Shown: piece by piece, positions 16,262 through 25,034 of the stretch
Layout: each line of letters begins with the position of its first letter
Numbering within the stretch: the stretch's first letter is position 1
NCBI RefSeq assembly: GCF_016919005.1
Contig: NZ_JAFFQE010000003.1
Location: 62,001 to 126,000 of the forward strand
DNA length: 64,000 bases
Reading direction: 5' to 3'
Source of the DNA: Desulfopila inferna
Lineage (GTDB): Bacteria; Desulfobacterota; Desulfobulbia; Desulfobulbales; Desulfocapsaceae
Translations under genes and position numbers: made by a program
Notes under the pieces: model-generated
Database searches by the model: none
Told to the model about the DNA's origin: nothing
Seen by the model: the letters and a program-made list of their open reading frames with translations, nothing else

Positions 16262-17512
16262 ATGGGAAAAAAAGATGCCGTCATTGTCGGTTATGATGCC
16301 ATTTCCCCCCTGGGATGCGACCTGCAGGGGCAATGGCAAAATGCCGTCAAAGGTCTGAGCGGCATCGGCCCGCTTACCCGATTTCCACTGCCTGAAAATT
16401 TCCCGGTCCGCATTGCCGGGCAGGTCCCGGATATAGTCGACAAGGATTATCCTTTTCTGACCGCCCGGCACCAGGCCGCCTGGACATCTCCTGTTTTCAA
16501 ATACTCCCTGCTTTCGGTCGCCCGGGCCCTGGAGCGCAGCAATATTGAACTGTCTCCTGAAATTGCACTTCGTACCGCGGTAACATACAGCTCCGCGATC
16601 GGCGGGCTGGATGCGGTGCTCAATGCCGACAGACGGCTGCAGGCCAACAATAAATTACCCCCTCCATATACCAATCCCAATGCCTGCGTCAATATGGTCG
16701 GCGGTAAAATCGCCATTGAAACCGGAGCACAGGGCCCTATCACCTCAACGATATCCGCCTGTGCCACCGGTCTGACCTCAATAATTATCGGTGCCATGTT
16801 CCTGGCTCAGAACCGAGCCGACATTGCCATCTGCGGAGCAGTTGATTTTGCCCTGGTCGAGCCTATTGTCGCAGGTTTTTATACCATGAACGGCGCCTAC
16901 GCTCCCGCAGAAGGTCGGGAAAACGAAGCACCGGAACAGGCCAGCAGGCCATTTTCTGCCAACCGCCGGGGTTTTGTCATTGCCGAAGGTGCAGGTGCAA
17001 TCATTTTAGCCACCAGAGAATTTGCAGAGACACATGGACTACGCTATAGTTCGGAGCTGGCCGGCTGGGGAATGACATCGGATGCACACCATTTTGTAGC
17101 TCCCAATTCAGTCACCATCAGGCAGTGTATGCAGAACGCCCTGACCGATGCCGGTCTTCTGCCCCAGGATATCGCGGCGATTAACGCCCATGCAGCATCC
17201 ACAAAGCTGGGCGACAAAATTGAATATAGTGCCATGAAGGAAATTTTCGGAAATAATCTTCCCCCGGTCTGTGCCAATAAATCACTCATCGGCCATGCCA
17301 TGGGTGCCTCCAGTGCAATCGAAACCATTTTTGCATTGCAGGGGATGCAGGAAAGCATACTCCCTCCGACAATAAATTATCAGGCTGATCCGGAAATTGA
17401 AATCGATTGTGTCGCCGAAGGGAAACGGTCTCTGCAACAGGAATTTATACTCAAAAACTCTTTTGGCTTTGGTGGCTGCAATAGCAGCGTAATTTTCAAG
17501 AAATCGTATTAA
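16262..17512 (+). CDS. beta-ketoacyl-ACP synthase (FabF-like), tandem copy 1
   Basis: 416-residue condensing enzyme. Triad residues: C167 (STISACATG), H310 (NAHAASTKLGD) and H345 (KSLIGHAMGASS). The C terminus has NSFGFGGCNSSVIF. Because the cysteine is present, this is not a chain-length-factor subunit, which would have lost it. It stands 9 bases before a second FabF-like gene, so the two may have different chain-length roles or form a heterodimer. Confidence 0.92.
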   Translation: MGKKDAVIVGYDAISPLGCDLQGQWQNAVKGLSGIGPLTRFPLPENFPVRIAGQVPDIVDKDYPFLTARHQAAWTSPVFKYSLLSVARALERSNIELSPEIALRTAVTYSSAIGGLDAVLNADRRLQANNKLPPPYTNPNACVNMVGGKIAIETGAQGPITSTISACATGLTSIIIGAMFLAQNRADIAICGAVDFALVEPIVAGFYTMNGAYAPAEGRENEAPEQASRPFSANRRGFVIAEGAGAIILATREFAETHGLRYSSELAGWGMTSDAHHFVAPNSVTIRQCMQNALTDAGLLPQDIAAINAHAASTKLGDKIEYSAMKEIFGNNLPPVCANKSLIGHAMGASSAIETIFALQGMQESILPPTINYQADPEIEIDCVAEGKRSLQQEFILKNSFGFGGCNSSVIFKKSY

Positions 17513-17521
17513 AAATCATTT

Positions 17522-18787
17522 ATGAAGGCACCGAAAAACAGAAGGGTTTATGTAGTAGGCTATGACGTTGCGACTGCTCTGGGCAACAGCTTTGCCGCAA
17601 CATGGCAGGGTGCCGTTGAAGGTTTAGCCGGTTTTCGCAGATTGAGCCGCTGCGAAAGTTCGAGCCGCAGCAATGTGGTCGGTGAAATTCCGGATTGGGA
17701 TCCGAGCCAATTTTCATATGTTAACCGTAAAGAATCTTCTCTATGGAATGCAGACTACATCTTTCTTACCATGGAGGTTTGCCGGCGTGCCCTTCTCCAT
17801 GCCGGTCTTGAAATAAATGCAGAAACAGGTCCCAGGACAGGTTGCCTGATCGGTTCCGCTCTCAATGGCACCGATTCTTACCGGATCGCCATGGATAACT
17901 ATATCAACAAAGGACCGCTGAAAGTCAGCCCTTATCTGCTGCCCAATGTCTGCGCGAATCTTCCGGCCGGTAAGGCAGGTATGCTGATGGGATTCACCGG
18001 ACCGATTTTCTCCCCTCAGGGCGCCTGCGCCTCGGGAAATCATGCCATTGGAATCGGGGCGAGAATGATTCGTGACGGTGACTGTGATTTTGTTCTGGCC
18101 GGCGGTGTCGAAACCTGTATTGTGCCGGAAATAATTCAAGGATTTTCCAATATGCTGGCCACCATCAAGGTCGGCCCCAAAGACCGAGCGGCGGAAGATC
18201 CCACCCAGGCCTCACGGCCCTTCAGCCTTGACCGCAAGGGGTTTGTGCTTGCTGAAGGCGCCGGCGTACTTGTTTTGGCCTCCGAAGATGCCCTGCATTC
18301 AATGGGCCTGACGGCCAAGGCCGAAGTTGCCGGAATCGGCTGGAATTCCGATGCCCATCATTTCACCCGCCCAAATGCCACTACCATTATCCGCGCAATG
18401 CAGGATGCAATTGATGATGCGGAAATCTCACCTGCCGATATTGGGGCCGTAAATGCACACGGTACCTCTACGCCGACGGGAGACAGTACCGAGGTTGATT
18501 GCCTTCGTGCCGTTTTCGGCGATTCCATGGCGAATATTCCGGTATCTTCCAATAAATCACAGGTAGGCCATTCGCTTGGTGCATCTGCCGCCATTGAGGC
18601 GACTCTTGCCATCGAGGCCATGAGACTTGGTCTGGTTTTGCCCACTGTCAACCATATCCCCGATCCTGCTTTCAGTGATATCGATGTAGTGCCGAATACA
18701 GCGCGCAGACATCAACACGAATTTGTCCTCTCAAATTCGTTCGGCTTCGGCGGCACCAACTGCTGTATCGTTTTTCGAGGAGTGTGA
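17522..18787 (+). CDS. beta-ketoacyl-ACP synthase (FabF-like), tandem copy 2
   Basis: 421-residue condensing enzyme with intact triad: C169 (PQGACASGNHA), H313 (NAHGTSTPTGD) and H350 (NKSQVGHSLGAS). It is closer to canonical FabF at these motifs than its neighbour. The TGA overlaps the ATG of the thioesterase gene (TGATG), indicating coupling. Together with the preceding gene it gives two active ketosynthases in tandem. Confidence 0.92.
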   Translation: MKAPKNRRVYVVGYDVATALGNSFAATWQGAVEGLAGFRRLSRCESSSRSNVVGEIPDWDPSQFSYVNRKESSLWNADYIFLTMEVCRRALLHAGLEINAETGPRTGCLIGSALNGTDSYRIAMDNYINKGPLKVSPYLLPNVCANLPAGKAGMLMGFTGPIFSPQGACASGNHAIGIGARMIRDGDCDFVLAGGVETCIVPEIIQGFSNMLATIKVGPKDRAAEDPTQASRPFSLDRKGFVLAEGAGVLVLASEDALHSMGLTAKAEVAGIGWNSDAHHFTRPNATTIIRAMQDAIDDAEISPADIGAVNAHGTSTPTGDSTEVDCLRAVFGDSMANIPVSSNKSQVGHSLGASAAIEATLAIEAMRLGLVLPTVNHIPDPAFSDIDVVPNTARRHQHEFVLSNSFGFGGTNCCIVFRGV

Positions 18788-19266
18788 TGCGACCACGACC
18801 TTTTATTCCTGAAAAACTGGAAAAACCCTGCTATGTCAGAGACATTAACAGCGGCAAGATCTGGCATCGCTGCGAGATGCGAACACTCTATGTGGATACC
18901 GATCGCTCTCAGGTCGTCTATCATGCCAACTACCTGCGTTATTTTGAATTCGGCAGGGCTGAACTCATGCGGGAAGCAGCCTATCCCTACAAAGAAATCG
19001 AGGAGAGCGGATATATCTACCCGATCATCAAAACGGAACTCAACTATTATTCGCCGCTCTTCTACGACGACCTGATGTACATTCATACCCGTCCCGCCGG
19101 TATGGAATTAGTTAAACTGCAGTTTGATTATTTGATCACCAGAGCTGACAACGGCGAAATCTGCTGCACCGGTTTTACCAGACACTGCGCAGTGAACAGT
19201 AAGCATATCCCGGTTGAAATTGATGAAAAAACGATCAATCTCTGGAAAAAGTTTCCGGATTCATGA
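18787..19266 (+). CDS. 4-hydroxybenzoyl-CoA-type hotdog thioesterase (YbgC-like)
   Basis: 159-residue single-hotdog thioesterase with the family signature YVDTDRSQVVYHANYLRYFE, including the catalytic Asp. It would release an acyl chain from ACP or CoA. The ATG at 18787 overlaps the ketosynthase stop; a GTG one codon upstream is possible. Its TGA overlaps the ATG of the next gene (ATGA). A second thioesterase lies at 20881. Free acid released here could feed the fatty acid kinase fusion at 5493. Confidence 0.85.
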   Translation: MRPRPFIPEKLEKPCYVRDINSGKIWHRCEMRTLYVDTDRSQVVYHANYLRYFEFGRAELMREAAYPYKEIEESGYIYPIIKTELNYYSPLFYDDLMYIHTRPAGMELVKLQFDYLITRADNGEICCTGFTRHCAVNSKHIPVEIDEKTINLWKKFPDS

Positions 19267-20069
19267 GCAGTAAGCGAATCCCCTGTAACATATCGGTACA
19301 ACCATGGTTTAAGGACCATCGTATCGGCGGCAGGATTTGCCTTCCAGCCGTCGAAACCATGCTTTTTTTAGCCGCCCATTGCGCATCGATTTCCCCTGAA
19401 ACTGATATCAGAATCATGGAAGATGTTCGCTTCGGCAAATTTCTTGAGATTCCGCCTATTGCGGCAAGGCTGGAGGCTCTGGTAGAGTATTCCGCCAATA
19501 TCGATCGCCGGGTGCAGGTTAAGCTGCTCAGCCACATCCGCCTGAAAACCATGGCCAGAATCATAGAGCATGGCGAAATATTTTTCCCGGCAGAAACTAG
19601 AGACAATCACGCTCTTCAGAACATTGATCCAGCGCCGCCGACAAACACTACGGCTGAGATCAGCGCAGCGCAGTTGTATGACGAAATTGTTCCCCTGGGC
19701 TCCCGGTATCATACGCTTCAGGAAAAACTGCTCCTTACAAAAGACGAAGCATGGGGAAAATTGAGGGCTCCCGAAATTTCCTTCTGCTATGCCGTTCAGG
19801 ATATGATTGGTTCGCCGTTCCCGCTGGATGGCGCTCTGCATGCAGCTTGTGTTTTAGGCCAACGATTGACGGATCTGGTGCTCTTCCCGGTTGGATTTTT
19901 CAGGCGAATTATCAGCCGGCCGACTCTTCCGGGTGCACTCTACCTGACCAGAGTGACAGTGACCGCCATAAACCATCGTCAAATAGTATTCGATCTGAAT
20001 ATCTTCAATAATGAAGGTCTTCTTTATGAAACTGTAAATGGACTTCGAATGCGCGATATAAAGCGATAA
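19263..20069 (+). CDS. free-standing double-hotdog PKS-type dehydratase
   Basis: 268-residue protein that looks like a polyketide synthase DH domain cut loose as a separate protein. The N-terminal hotdog has WFKDHRIGGRICLPAVETML with the likely catalytic H19. The C-terminal hotdog begins near YDEIVPLGSRYHTLQ and has the likely catalytic Asp in PLDGALHAAC at about 188. This is a different dehydratase class from the three small FabZ-like proteins of the locus. It overlaps the thioesterase by 4 bases. Dehydration of a specific intermediate is inferred. Confidence 0.7.
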   Translation: MSSKRIPCNISVQPWFKDHRIGGRICLPAVETMLFLAAHCASISPETDIRIMEDVRFGKFLEIPPIAARLEALVEYSANIDRRVQVKLLSHIRLKTMARIIEHGEIFFPAETRDNHALQNIDPAPPTNTTAEISAAQLYDEIVPLGSRYHTLQEKLLLTKDEAWGKLRAPEISFCYAVQDMIGSPFPLDGALHAACVLGQRLTDLVLFPVGFFRRIISRPTLPGALYLTRVTVTAINHRQIVFDLNIFNNEGLLYETVNGLRMRDIKR

Positions 20070-20099
20070 GTGCAACTGAGAATGCCGGCATTAAATATC

Positions 20100-20148
20100 C
20101 ATACAAGTCCAGCTCGGCAACTCCGATGACTTTTTATGAGATTATCTA
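20100..20148. repeat. family A end fragment
   Basis: CAGCTCGGCAACTCCGATGA followed by CTTTTTATGAGATTATC matches the end of copy A1 (CATCTCGGCAACTTCGATGA). It lies between the dehydratase and the following ACP; the rest of the element is missing. Confidence 0.65.
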
Positions 20149-20166
20149 CCTTGAAATAGAGATACT

Positions 20167-20442
20167 ATGGAACCTTTTGAACGAGAATTATTGGAATTAA
20201 TCATTACCACATGCAACCTTAGCGATATCGAAGTTGACAAGATAGCAAATACCGATCCACTCATCGGCCCGGATTCTCCTCTCGGAACCGACTCTCTCGA
20301 TGCCCTGGAAATTGCAGTTGCTGTTCAACATAAATATGGTGTGCGAATGGATTCGGAAAATACCAGCCGACTCGTTTTACAGTCTCTGGCGACTCTTGCC
20401 GAGTATATCAAAAAGGATAGCGGAAATGCGACCGGTGCTTGA
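20167..20442 (+). CDS. acyl carrier protein
   Basis: 91-residue carrier, the fourth of the locus, with the attachment serine in LGTDSLDALEIAV (about residue 41). It starts MEPFERELLELI. It is followed by a small dehydratase and a thioesterase, a likely last block of the locus. Family assignment is firm; partner enzymes are inferred from position. Confidence 0.9.
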   Translation: MEPFERELLELIITTCNLSDIEVDKIANTDPLIGPDSPLGTDSLDALEIAVAVQHKYGVRMDSENTSRLVLQSLATLAEYIKKDSGNATGA

Positions 20443-20469
20443 GCATCTTTTTATCACATGTGATCCGGA

Positions 20470-20862
20470 ATGAAACTTTCGATCGAAGAATCCATCCCCG
20501 AGTGCATCGGCACTCTTCAGGTAGACGAGGAAGCAGGCGGTAAAAGAAGGGTTTCGGCGGAATGCCTCTTTCCCCCTTCATTTATCGGCTTTGCGGGACA
20601 CTTTCCCGGAAACCCTGTTCTTCCGGCCATTGTCCAGCTGGCAGCAGTCCGCTGTATTGCCGAACAAGCCCTGCAGCAGCACCTGGTTGCGGAAAAATAT
20701 TCCCGGACGAAGTTCAGAACCATGATACAGCCTGATCAGAAGGTAAGTTTTCAGCTTATTATTAATGCGAATGAGGGTGGATACAAGGGTAAGTTCCACT
20801 TACGAAATGCGGCTCAAGAGTCAATTGCAGAAGGTCTTTTTGTTTTCAACACTCAAGAATGA
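20470..20862 (+). CDS. 3-hydroxyacyl-ACP dehydratase, FabA/ApeI-like hotdog
   Basis: 130-residue hotdog protein with GFAGHFPGNPVLPAIVQL at about 37-54, the same signature as the protein at 13597. The N terminus is about 20 residues longer. Like that one, it follows the pattern of ApeI-type dehydratases that act on ACP-bound 3-hydroxyacyl chains. Located between an ACP and a thioesterase. Confidence 0.8.
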   Translation: MKLSIEESIPECIGTLQVDEEAGGKRRVSAECLFPPSFIGFAGHFPGNPVLPAIVQLAAVRCIAEQALQQHLVAEKYSRTKFRTMIQPDQKVSFQLIINANEGGYKGKFHLRNAAQESIAEGLFVFNTQE

Positions 20863-20880
20863 ATCTGAATAGTAACGAAA

Positions 20881-21354
20881 ATGGCAAGGAAAAAATATTT
20901 TAACACTCTTGCGGATGCCCCTCAGCCGCTCACCGTTGTCATCGGCAGACGTGTTCGGTTCGAGGAGGTTGATTCCATCGGAATGGTATGGCATGGCCGC
21001 TATCCCAGTTATTTTGAAGATGGTCGCATTGCCTTTGGAGATACTTACGGACTAGCCTACTCAACCTTCGTTCAACATCGGGTGATGGCCCCAATCGCCC
21101 AAATGCATTTTGATTTTAAATCCCCGCTGCGCTTTGATGAACAAACCACCATCGAAACATCGCTGCACTGGAACGACGCGATGCGCCTTGATTTTTCGTA
21201 TATCATCCGCAACAGCAATGACAATATCGCCGCCACCGGTTATACCGTTCAACTCCTTACCGAACCTGATGGCACCGTTTTATTTGCCCCACCGGACTGG
21301 ATTATCCGCTTCAGGCGAAAATGGCGGGCGGGATTCCAAGACGGGCAGAAATAA
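20881..21354 (+). CDS. hotdog thioesterase (4HBT family)
   Basis: 157-residue hotdog with VRFEEVDSIGMVWHGRYPSY at about 25-44, where the Asp is in the catalytic position of 4-hydroxybenzoyl-CoA thioesterases and the pattern is D-x-x-G-x-V-x-H-x-x-Y. The N-terminal 20 residues are extra. It is the last gene of the lipid locus on this side; the gap after it leads to the housekeeping ffh operon. Confidence 0.82.
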   Translation: MARKKYFNTLADAPQPLTVVIGRRVRFEEVDSIGMVWHGRYPSYFEDGRIAFGDTYGLAYSTFVQHRVMAPIAQMHFDFKSPLRFDEQTTIETSLHWNDAMRLDFSYIIRNSNDNIAATGYTVQLLTEPDGTVLFAPPDWIIRFRRKWRAGFQDGQK

Positions 21355-21806
21355 AAAACTGTGCATCCGCTTTGTCTGATTGACATGGCCACCCCGTTCT
21401 ACCGAGTATCCTCTTCGGAAAAATTCCTCAAAAATGAATCATTTTTTCACTATTGAAGATTGATTTCGTTACTCGCTTGACATACCATTCAATTCAAAGT
21501 ATTTTTGGTGTTTTTAATTTTACTGTCTTATACTTTATGGAATACTCAGCTTTGCTGGGCGTATTAGATAGAGTGTAATCAGTTTTTGCCTTTTTACCCG
21601 GGAACACTAAGGCTATTGGTATTTATTTGTCTAAACGGAGCTGGAATCTTTCCGGATAAGAGCCTCTAGACTGACCCAGCTGAGCTGGATAAGAACCTTT
21701 AGACAGATTATTTTTTTGCAAAAACACAAGAAAACAATCTGTAAGGTACTAAAAATTACAGGCAATTTAAAAAGAGAAGAGCAACGAACAGAGAGACAAA
21801 TACATT
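21355..21806. other. 452-base region between lipid locus and ffh operon
   Basis: No gene seen. It contains a good sigma70-type promoter (21477-21505) and a small hairpin around 21541-21566 (AATACTCAGC/GCTGGGCGTATT). It also has two near-identical 21-base direct repeats starting GGATAAGA (21654-21674 and 21687-21707), with CCCAGCTGAGCTGGAT between them. Marks the end of the accessory region. Confidence 0.6.
21477..21505 (+). promoter_or_regulatory. sigma70-type promoter for ffh operon
   Basis: TTGACA at 21477-21482 and TATTTT at 21500-21505, spaced 17 bases. The -35 box is perfect and the -10 is good. The leader to the ffh start would be about 300 bases and includes the direct repeats at 21654-21707. 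Confidence 0.5.
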
Positions 21807-23159
21807 ATGTTTGAAAATCTGACAGACAGGCTGGAGGGAGTTTTTAAGAAACTCCGCGGCCACGGCATACTTTCGGAAGAAAACATCGACGAGGCAATGC
21901 GTGAAGTTCGCATGGCCCTCCTTGAAGCGGATGTTAACTTCACAGTTGCCAAAGAATTCGTTGCCTCCGTGACTGAAAAGGCCATAGGCCGAGAGGTTTC
22001 GCAGAAACTTTCTCCGGGCCAGCAGGTCATTAAAATAGTGCATGAGGAGCTTGTCGAGCTGCTGGGCGGCTCAACCGAGCAAATCAGACTGGACGGCAGG
22101 CAGCCGGTCATCATCATGATGGCGGGCCTGCAGGGCTCCGGCAAGACAACCACCTCAGGCAAGCTAGCCGGACTGCTGCGGGATAAAGGCCGCAAGCCCT
22201 ACCTGGTCCCGGCTGACGTTTATCGTCCGGCGGCCATTGAACAGCTTCAGGTGCTCGGCGAGAGGCTTGGCATTCCCGTTCACCCCTCTACAACTGATCT
22301 GAAACCGACGGTTATCTGCAATCAGGCCGTCATTGAAGCTAAGAATCAGGGCTACGATACTCTGATCATCGATACCGCCGGCCGCCTGCATGTCGATGAA
22401 AGGATGATGACGGAATTGAAGGAAGTTCAGGCGGCTGTCGAGCCTTCTGAAGTCCTGTTCGTTGCCGACTCCATGACCGGCCAGGATGCGGTTACGGTTG
22501 CCGATAAATTCAACCGCGACCTGGAGATCACCGGCGTAATCCTCACCAAAATGGAAGGTGATGCCAGAGGCGGTGCGGCCCTCTCCATTAAAAACGTCAC
22601 CGGCAAGCCAATAAAGTTCGTGGGCACCGGCGAAGCACTTGACGCCATTGAAATTTTTCATCCCGACCGGGTTGCCTCGCGTATCCTGGGTATGGGTGAC
22701 GTGCTCACGCTTATCGAGAAAGCCGAGGCAGTTGTCGATAAAGAACAAGCCGACAAGCTTGCCAAAAAGCTGCAGAAGAGCCAGTTTTCCCTGGAAGATT
22801 TCCTCGATCAAATTCAGCAGATCAAGAAAATGGGCTCTCTTGAGCAGATCATGGGAATGATCCCGGGCATCAACAAGCTGAAACAGATCAAGGATGCACC
22901 GAAACCGGACGAAAAGGAACTTGGTAAAACCGAGGCCATTATTCGTTCCATGACTCTCAAGGAACGTCGTGATCACCGTATAATCAACGCCAGCAGACGA
23001 CAGCGAATAGCCGCCGGCTCGGGCACAAGCGTCACCGATGTCAACAGGGTGCTGAAAAGCTACACGGCGATGTTGAAAATGATGAAGAAAATGCGTGGCA
23101 AACCGGGTTTTGCATCGGGAAAAAAACGCAGAAAGTTGCCCAAGGGCATAAGAAGATAA
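21807..23159 (+). CDS. ffh: signal recognition particle protein Ffh (SRP54)
   Basis: GTPase of the signal recognition particle; binds 4.5S RNA and signal peptides and docks nascent chains at FtsY. 450 residues, normal length. The N domain is followed by the G domain with GLQGSGKTTTSGKLAG (about 107-122), DTAGRL and TKMEGDARGG, then a methionine-rich M domain with MGMIPGINKLKQ and the RNA-binding [20 protein letters not shown]. It leads a translation/secretion operon with rpsP 62 bases downstream, a common arrangement. Confidence 0.97.
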   Translation: MFENLTDRLEGVFKKLRGHGILSEENIDEAMREVRMALLEADVNFTVAKEFVASVTEKAIGREVSQKLSPGQQVIKIVHEELVELLGGSTEQIRLDGRQPVIIMMAGLQGSGKTTTSGKLAGLLRDKGRKPYLVPADVYRPAAIEQLQVLGERLGIPVHPSTTDLKPTVICNQAVIEAKNQGYDTLIIDTAGRLHVDERMMTELKEVQAAVEPSEVLFVADSMTGQDAVTVADKFNRDLEITGVILTKMEGDARGGAALSIKNVTGKPIKFVGTGEALDAIEIFHPDRVASRILGMGDVLTLIEKAEAVVDKEQADKLAKKLQKSQFSLEDFLDQIQQIKKMGSLEQIMGMIPGINKLKQIKDAPKPDEKELGKTEAIIRSMTLKERRDHRIINASRRQRIAAGSGTSVTDVNRVLKSYTAMLKMMKKMRGKPGFASGKKRRKLPKGIRR

Positions 23160-23221
23160 ATTATTTAATGACGAAGAACTCAGATATTTACCACTTACTA
23201 TAACCGGAGGATTAACCTGGT

Positions 23222-23470
23222 ATGGCAGTTCGCATTCGATTAACCAGACTTGGCAGAAAGAAAAAACCTTTCTATCGTATTATCGTCGCCGACAGTGAAA
23301 ATAAACGTGACGGTAAGTTCCTTGACATCCTGGGAACATATGATCCACTGCAGAATCCTGCTGCGGTGCAGATCGATAATGACAAATTACAAGATTGGCT
23401 CGGCAGAGGCGCATTGCCGACAACCACGGTAAAGAGCCTGATCAAGAAGCAAGCCGTTGTCGGCGAATAG
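23222..23470 (+). CDS. rpsP: 30S ribosomal protein S16
   Basis: 82-residue S16, beginning MAVRIRLTRLGRKKKPFYRI, with the conserved NPAAVQID stretch. A strong ribosome site, GGAGGATTAACC, precedes the ATG. It is followed by khpA after 7 bases, in the widespread rpsP-khpA-rimM-trmD-rplS order. Confidence 0.97.
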   Translation: MAVRIRLTRLGRKKKPFYRIIVADSENKRDGKFLDILGTYDPLQNPAAVQIDNDKLQDWLGRGALPTTTVKSLIKKQAVVGE

Positions 23471-23477
23471 GTAGAGT

Positions 23478-23708
23478 ATGCAGGATTTAGTGGTATACAT
23501 AGCCAAAGCGCTTGTTGACAATCCCGATGAGGTGAAGACAACCGTGAGCGAAGAGGAAGACAGCATCACTATCGGACTCAGCGTCGCTCAAGAAGATCTT
23601 GGTAAAGTCATCGGCAAGCAGGGCAGAACCGCTCGGGCCATGCGCACTTTGCTCGCGGCTGCAGCTGATAAGGAAAACAAGAAAACACGCCTTGATATTC
23701 TTGAGTAG
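23478..23708 (+). CDS. khpA: KH-domain RNA-binding protein KhpA
   Basis: 76-residue protein starting MQDLVVYIAKALVDNPDEV. The KH motif is VIGKQGRTARAMRTLL near residues 44-59. Members of this family bind RNA, often with KhpB/Jag, and affect cell elongation and ribosome or small-RNA function in other bacteria. Position between rpsP and rimM is conserved across bacteria. Confidence 0.93.
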   Translation: MQDLVVYIAKALVDNPDEVKTTVSEEEDSITIGLSVAQEDLGKVIGKQGRTARAMRTLLAAAADKENKKTRLDILE

Positions 23709-23721
23709 TGGGTGAGTTTCC

Positions 23722-24273
23722 ATGGCTGATGAGTTTAGCTTTGCCGAAGATGAATATCTTCTTGTAGGAAAGGTCACCAAACCGCACGGACTGCATGGTG
23801 AGGTAAAAATATTCCCCTTTTCGGAAGATGCTCAAACGCTTTTGCAGTATCCCAAAATAGTGCTGGTGGACCGAACAGGTCGGCTGTCTCCTGTTCTTCG
23901 TGTGGAAAAGGCACGGGTACAGGGCAAGACGGTGGTTGTCAAGCTCGACACCGTCAACGACAGAAACGAGGCGGAAGCCCTTCAAGGCAAGGGAATTCTG
24001 GTATTCAAAGAAGATCTTCCGGCGGCTGGAGAGGATGAGTTTTACTGGTATCAACTGTATGATCTGCCGGTATTTACCGATGCCGGAGAAAGACTTGGCG
24101 TGATAACGTCAATCTTTTCGAATGGCGCACAGGATATTATGGTGGTAGAGGATGATGATAATGAATATCTGATTCCGATACTCGACACCATCATCAAGGA
24201 GCAAACCGAAGAAGGTGTCGTTATATCACCGCCTCCCGGGCTTCTTGAAATCAATAGCGGCAGCAGTGCATGA
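23722..24273 (+). CDS. rimM: ribosome maturation factor RimM
   Basis: 16S rRNA processing factor that binds S19 and aids 30S head maturation. 183 residues: N-terminal RimM domain with [20 protein letters not shown] and C-terminal PRC-barrel with [10 protein letters not shown], then [12 protein letters not shown]. The stop overlaps the trmD start (ATGA), consistent with coupling. Confidence 0.95.
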   Translation: MADEFSFAEDEYLLVGKVTKPHGLHGEVKIFPFSEDAQTLLQYPKIVLVDRTGRLSPVLRVEKARVQGKTVVVKLDTVNDRNEAEALQGKGILVFKEDLPAAGEDEFYWYQLYDLPVFTDAGERLGVITSIFSNGAQDIMVVEDDDNEYLIPILDTIIKEQTEEGVVISPPPGLLEINSGSSA

Positions 24274-25034
24274 TTTTTGACATATTGACGATTTTTCCCG
24301 ATTTTTTTCAGTCTCCGCTTGAGGAGAGCATTCTGAGAAGGGCCAGGGACAAAGGTAGTATAGAAGTACATATTACCAATATTCGCGATTTTGCCTTCGA
24401 CAAACATGCCATGACCGACGATAGACCCTTCGGCGGCGGCGAGGGCATGGTGATGAAGGCGGAGCCTCTTGCCGCTGCATTGCAAAGTATCGAAAAGGTT
24501 ATTGATACACCTCGGGTGATTCTACTCAGCCCTCAGGGCAGAGCATTCACTCAGGAGGTAGCAGGGGAACTCGCGGCCGAGCCGCAGCTGATTATGATCT
24601 GCGGCAGATATGAAGGAGTTGATGAACGTTTCCGGCAGCACTACGTCAGTGATGAAATCTCAATTGGAGACTATATACTCACCGGAGGCGAACTTGCCGC
24701 TCTGATAGTCATTGACGCGGTCACCCGACTGCTTCCCGGGGTACTTGGCTGTGCGGCATCCGCTGAAAAGGATACCTTCAGCAGAAACCTGCTGAAACAT
24801 CCGCAGTACACGCGGCCTCGAGAATTTGAAGGTTTAGCGGTACCGGAGGATTTGCTGTCTGGAGATCATCAGCGCATCGAGGAGTATCGTTTTATTGCGT
24901 CAATACGGCAGACACTGGCAAAACGGCCGGAGCTTCTTGCACGTGAGACTTTTTCGAAAAGTGAAATTAAACTCCTGAAAAAAAATGAGCTCTATGCTCC
25001 AATAGAAGAAATACGGAAAGGTCGGATAAGTTGA
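24270..25034 (+). CDS. trmD: tRNA (guanine-N1-)-methyltransferase TrmD
   Basis: SPOUT-fold enzyme that makes m1G37 in tRNAs, preventing frameshifting. 254 residues. Motifs: [11 protein letters not shown] at the N terminus, [14 protein letters not shown], the knot region [11 protein letters not shown] and [13 protein letters not shown], and HPQYTRP near the C terminus. Its TGA overlaps the ATG of the next methylase gene (TGATG). Confidence 0.96.
   Translation: MIFDILTIFPDFFQSPLEESILRRARDKGSIEVHITNIRDFAFDKHAMTDDRPFGGGEGMVMKAEPLAAALQSIEKVIDTPRVILLSPQGRAFTQEVAGELAAEPQLIMICGRYEGVDERFRQHYVSDEISIGDYILTGGELAALIVIDAVTRLLPGVLGCAASAEKDTFSRNLLKHPQYTRPREFEGLAVPEDLLSGDHQRIEEYRFIASIRQTLAKRPELLARETFSKSEIKLLKKNELYAPIEEIRKGRIS

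Noticed and set aside
16262-18787. KS/chain-length-factor pair as in type II polyketide synthases
   Set aside because: Both proteins keep the catalytic cysteine and both histidines, so neither is a chain-length factor by motif.
1-21354. Canonical aryl-polyene cluster
   Set aside because: No ammonia lyase, MMPL exporter or LolA-like carrier in view, and three radical SAM genes and a fatty acid kinase fusion do not belong to that cluster.
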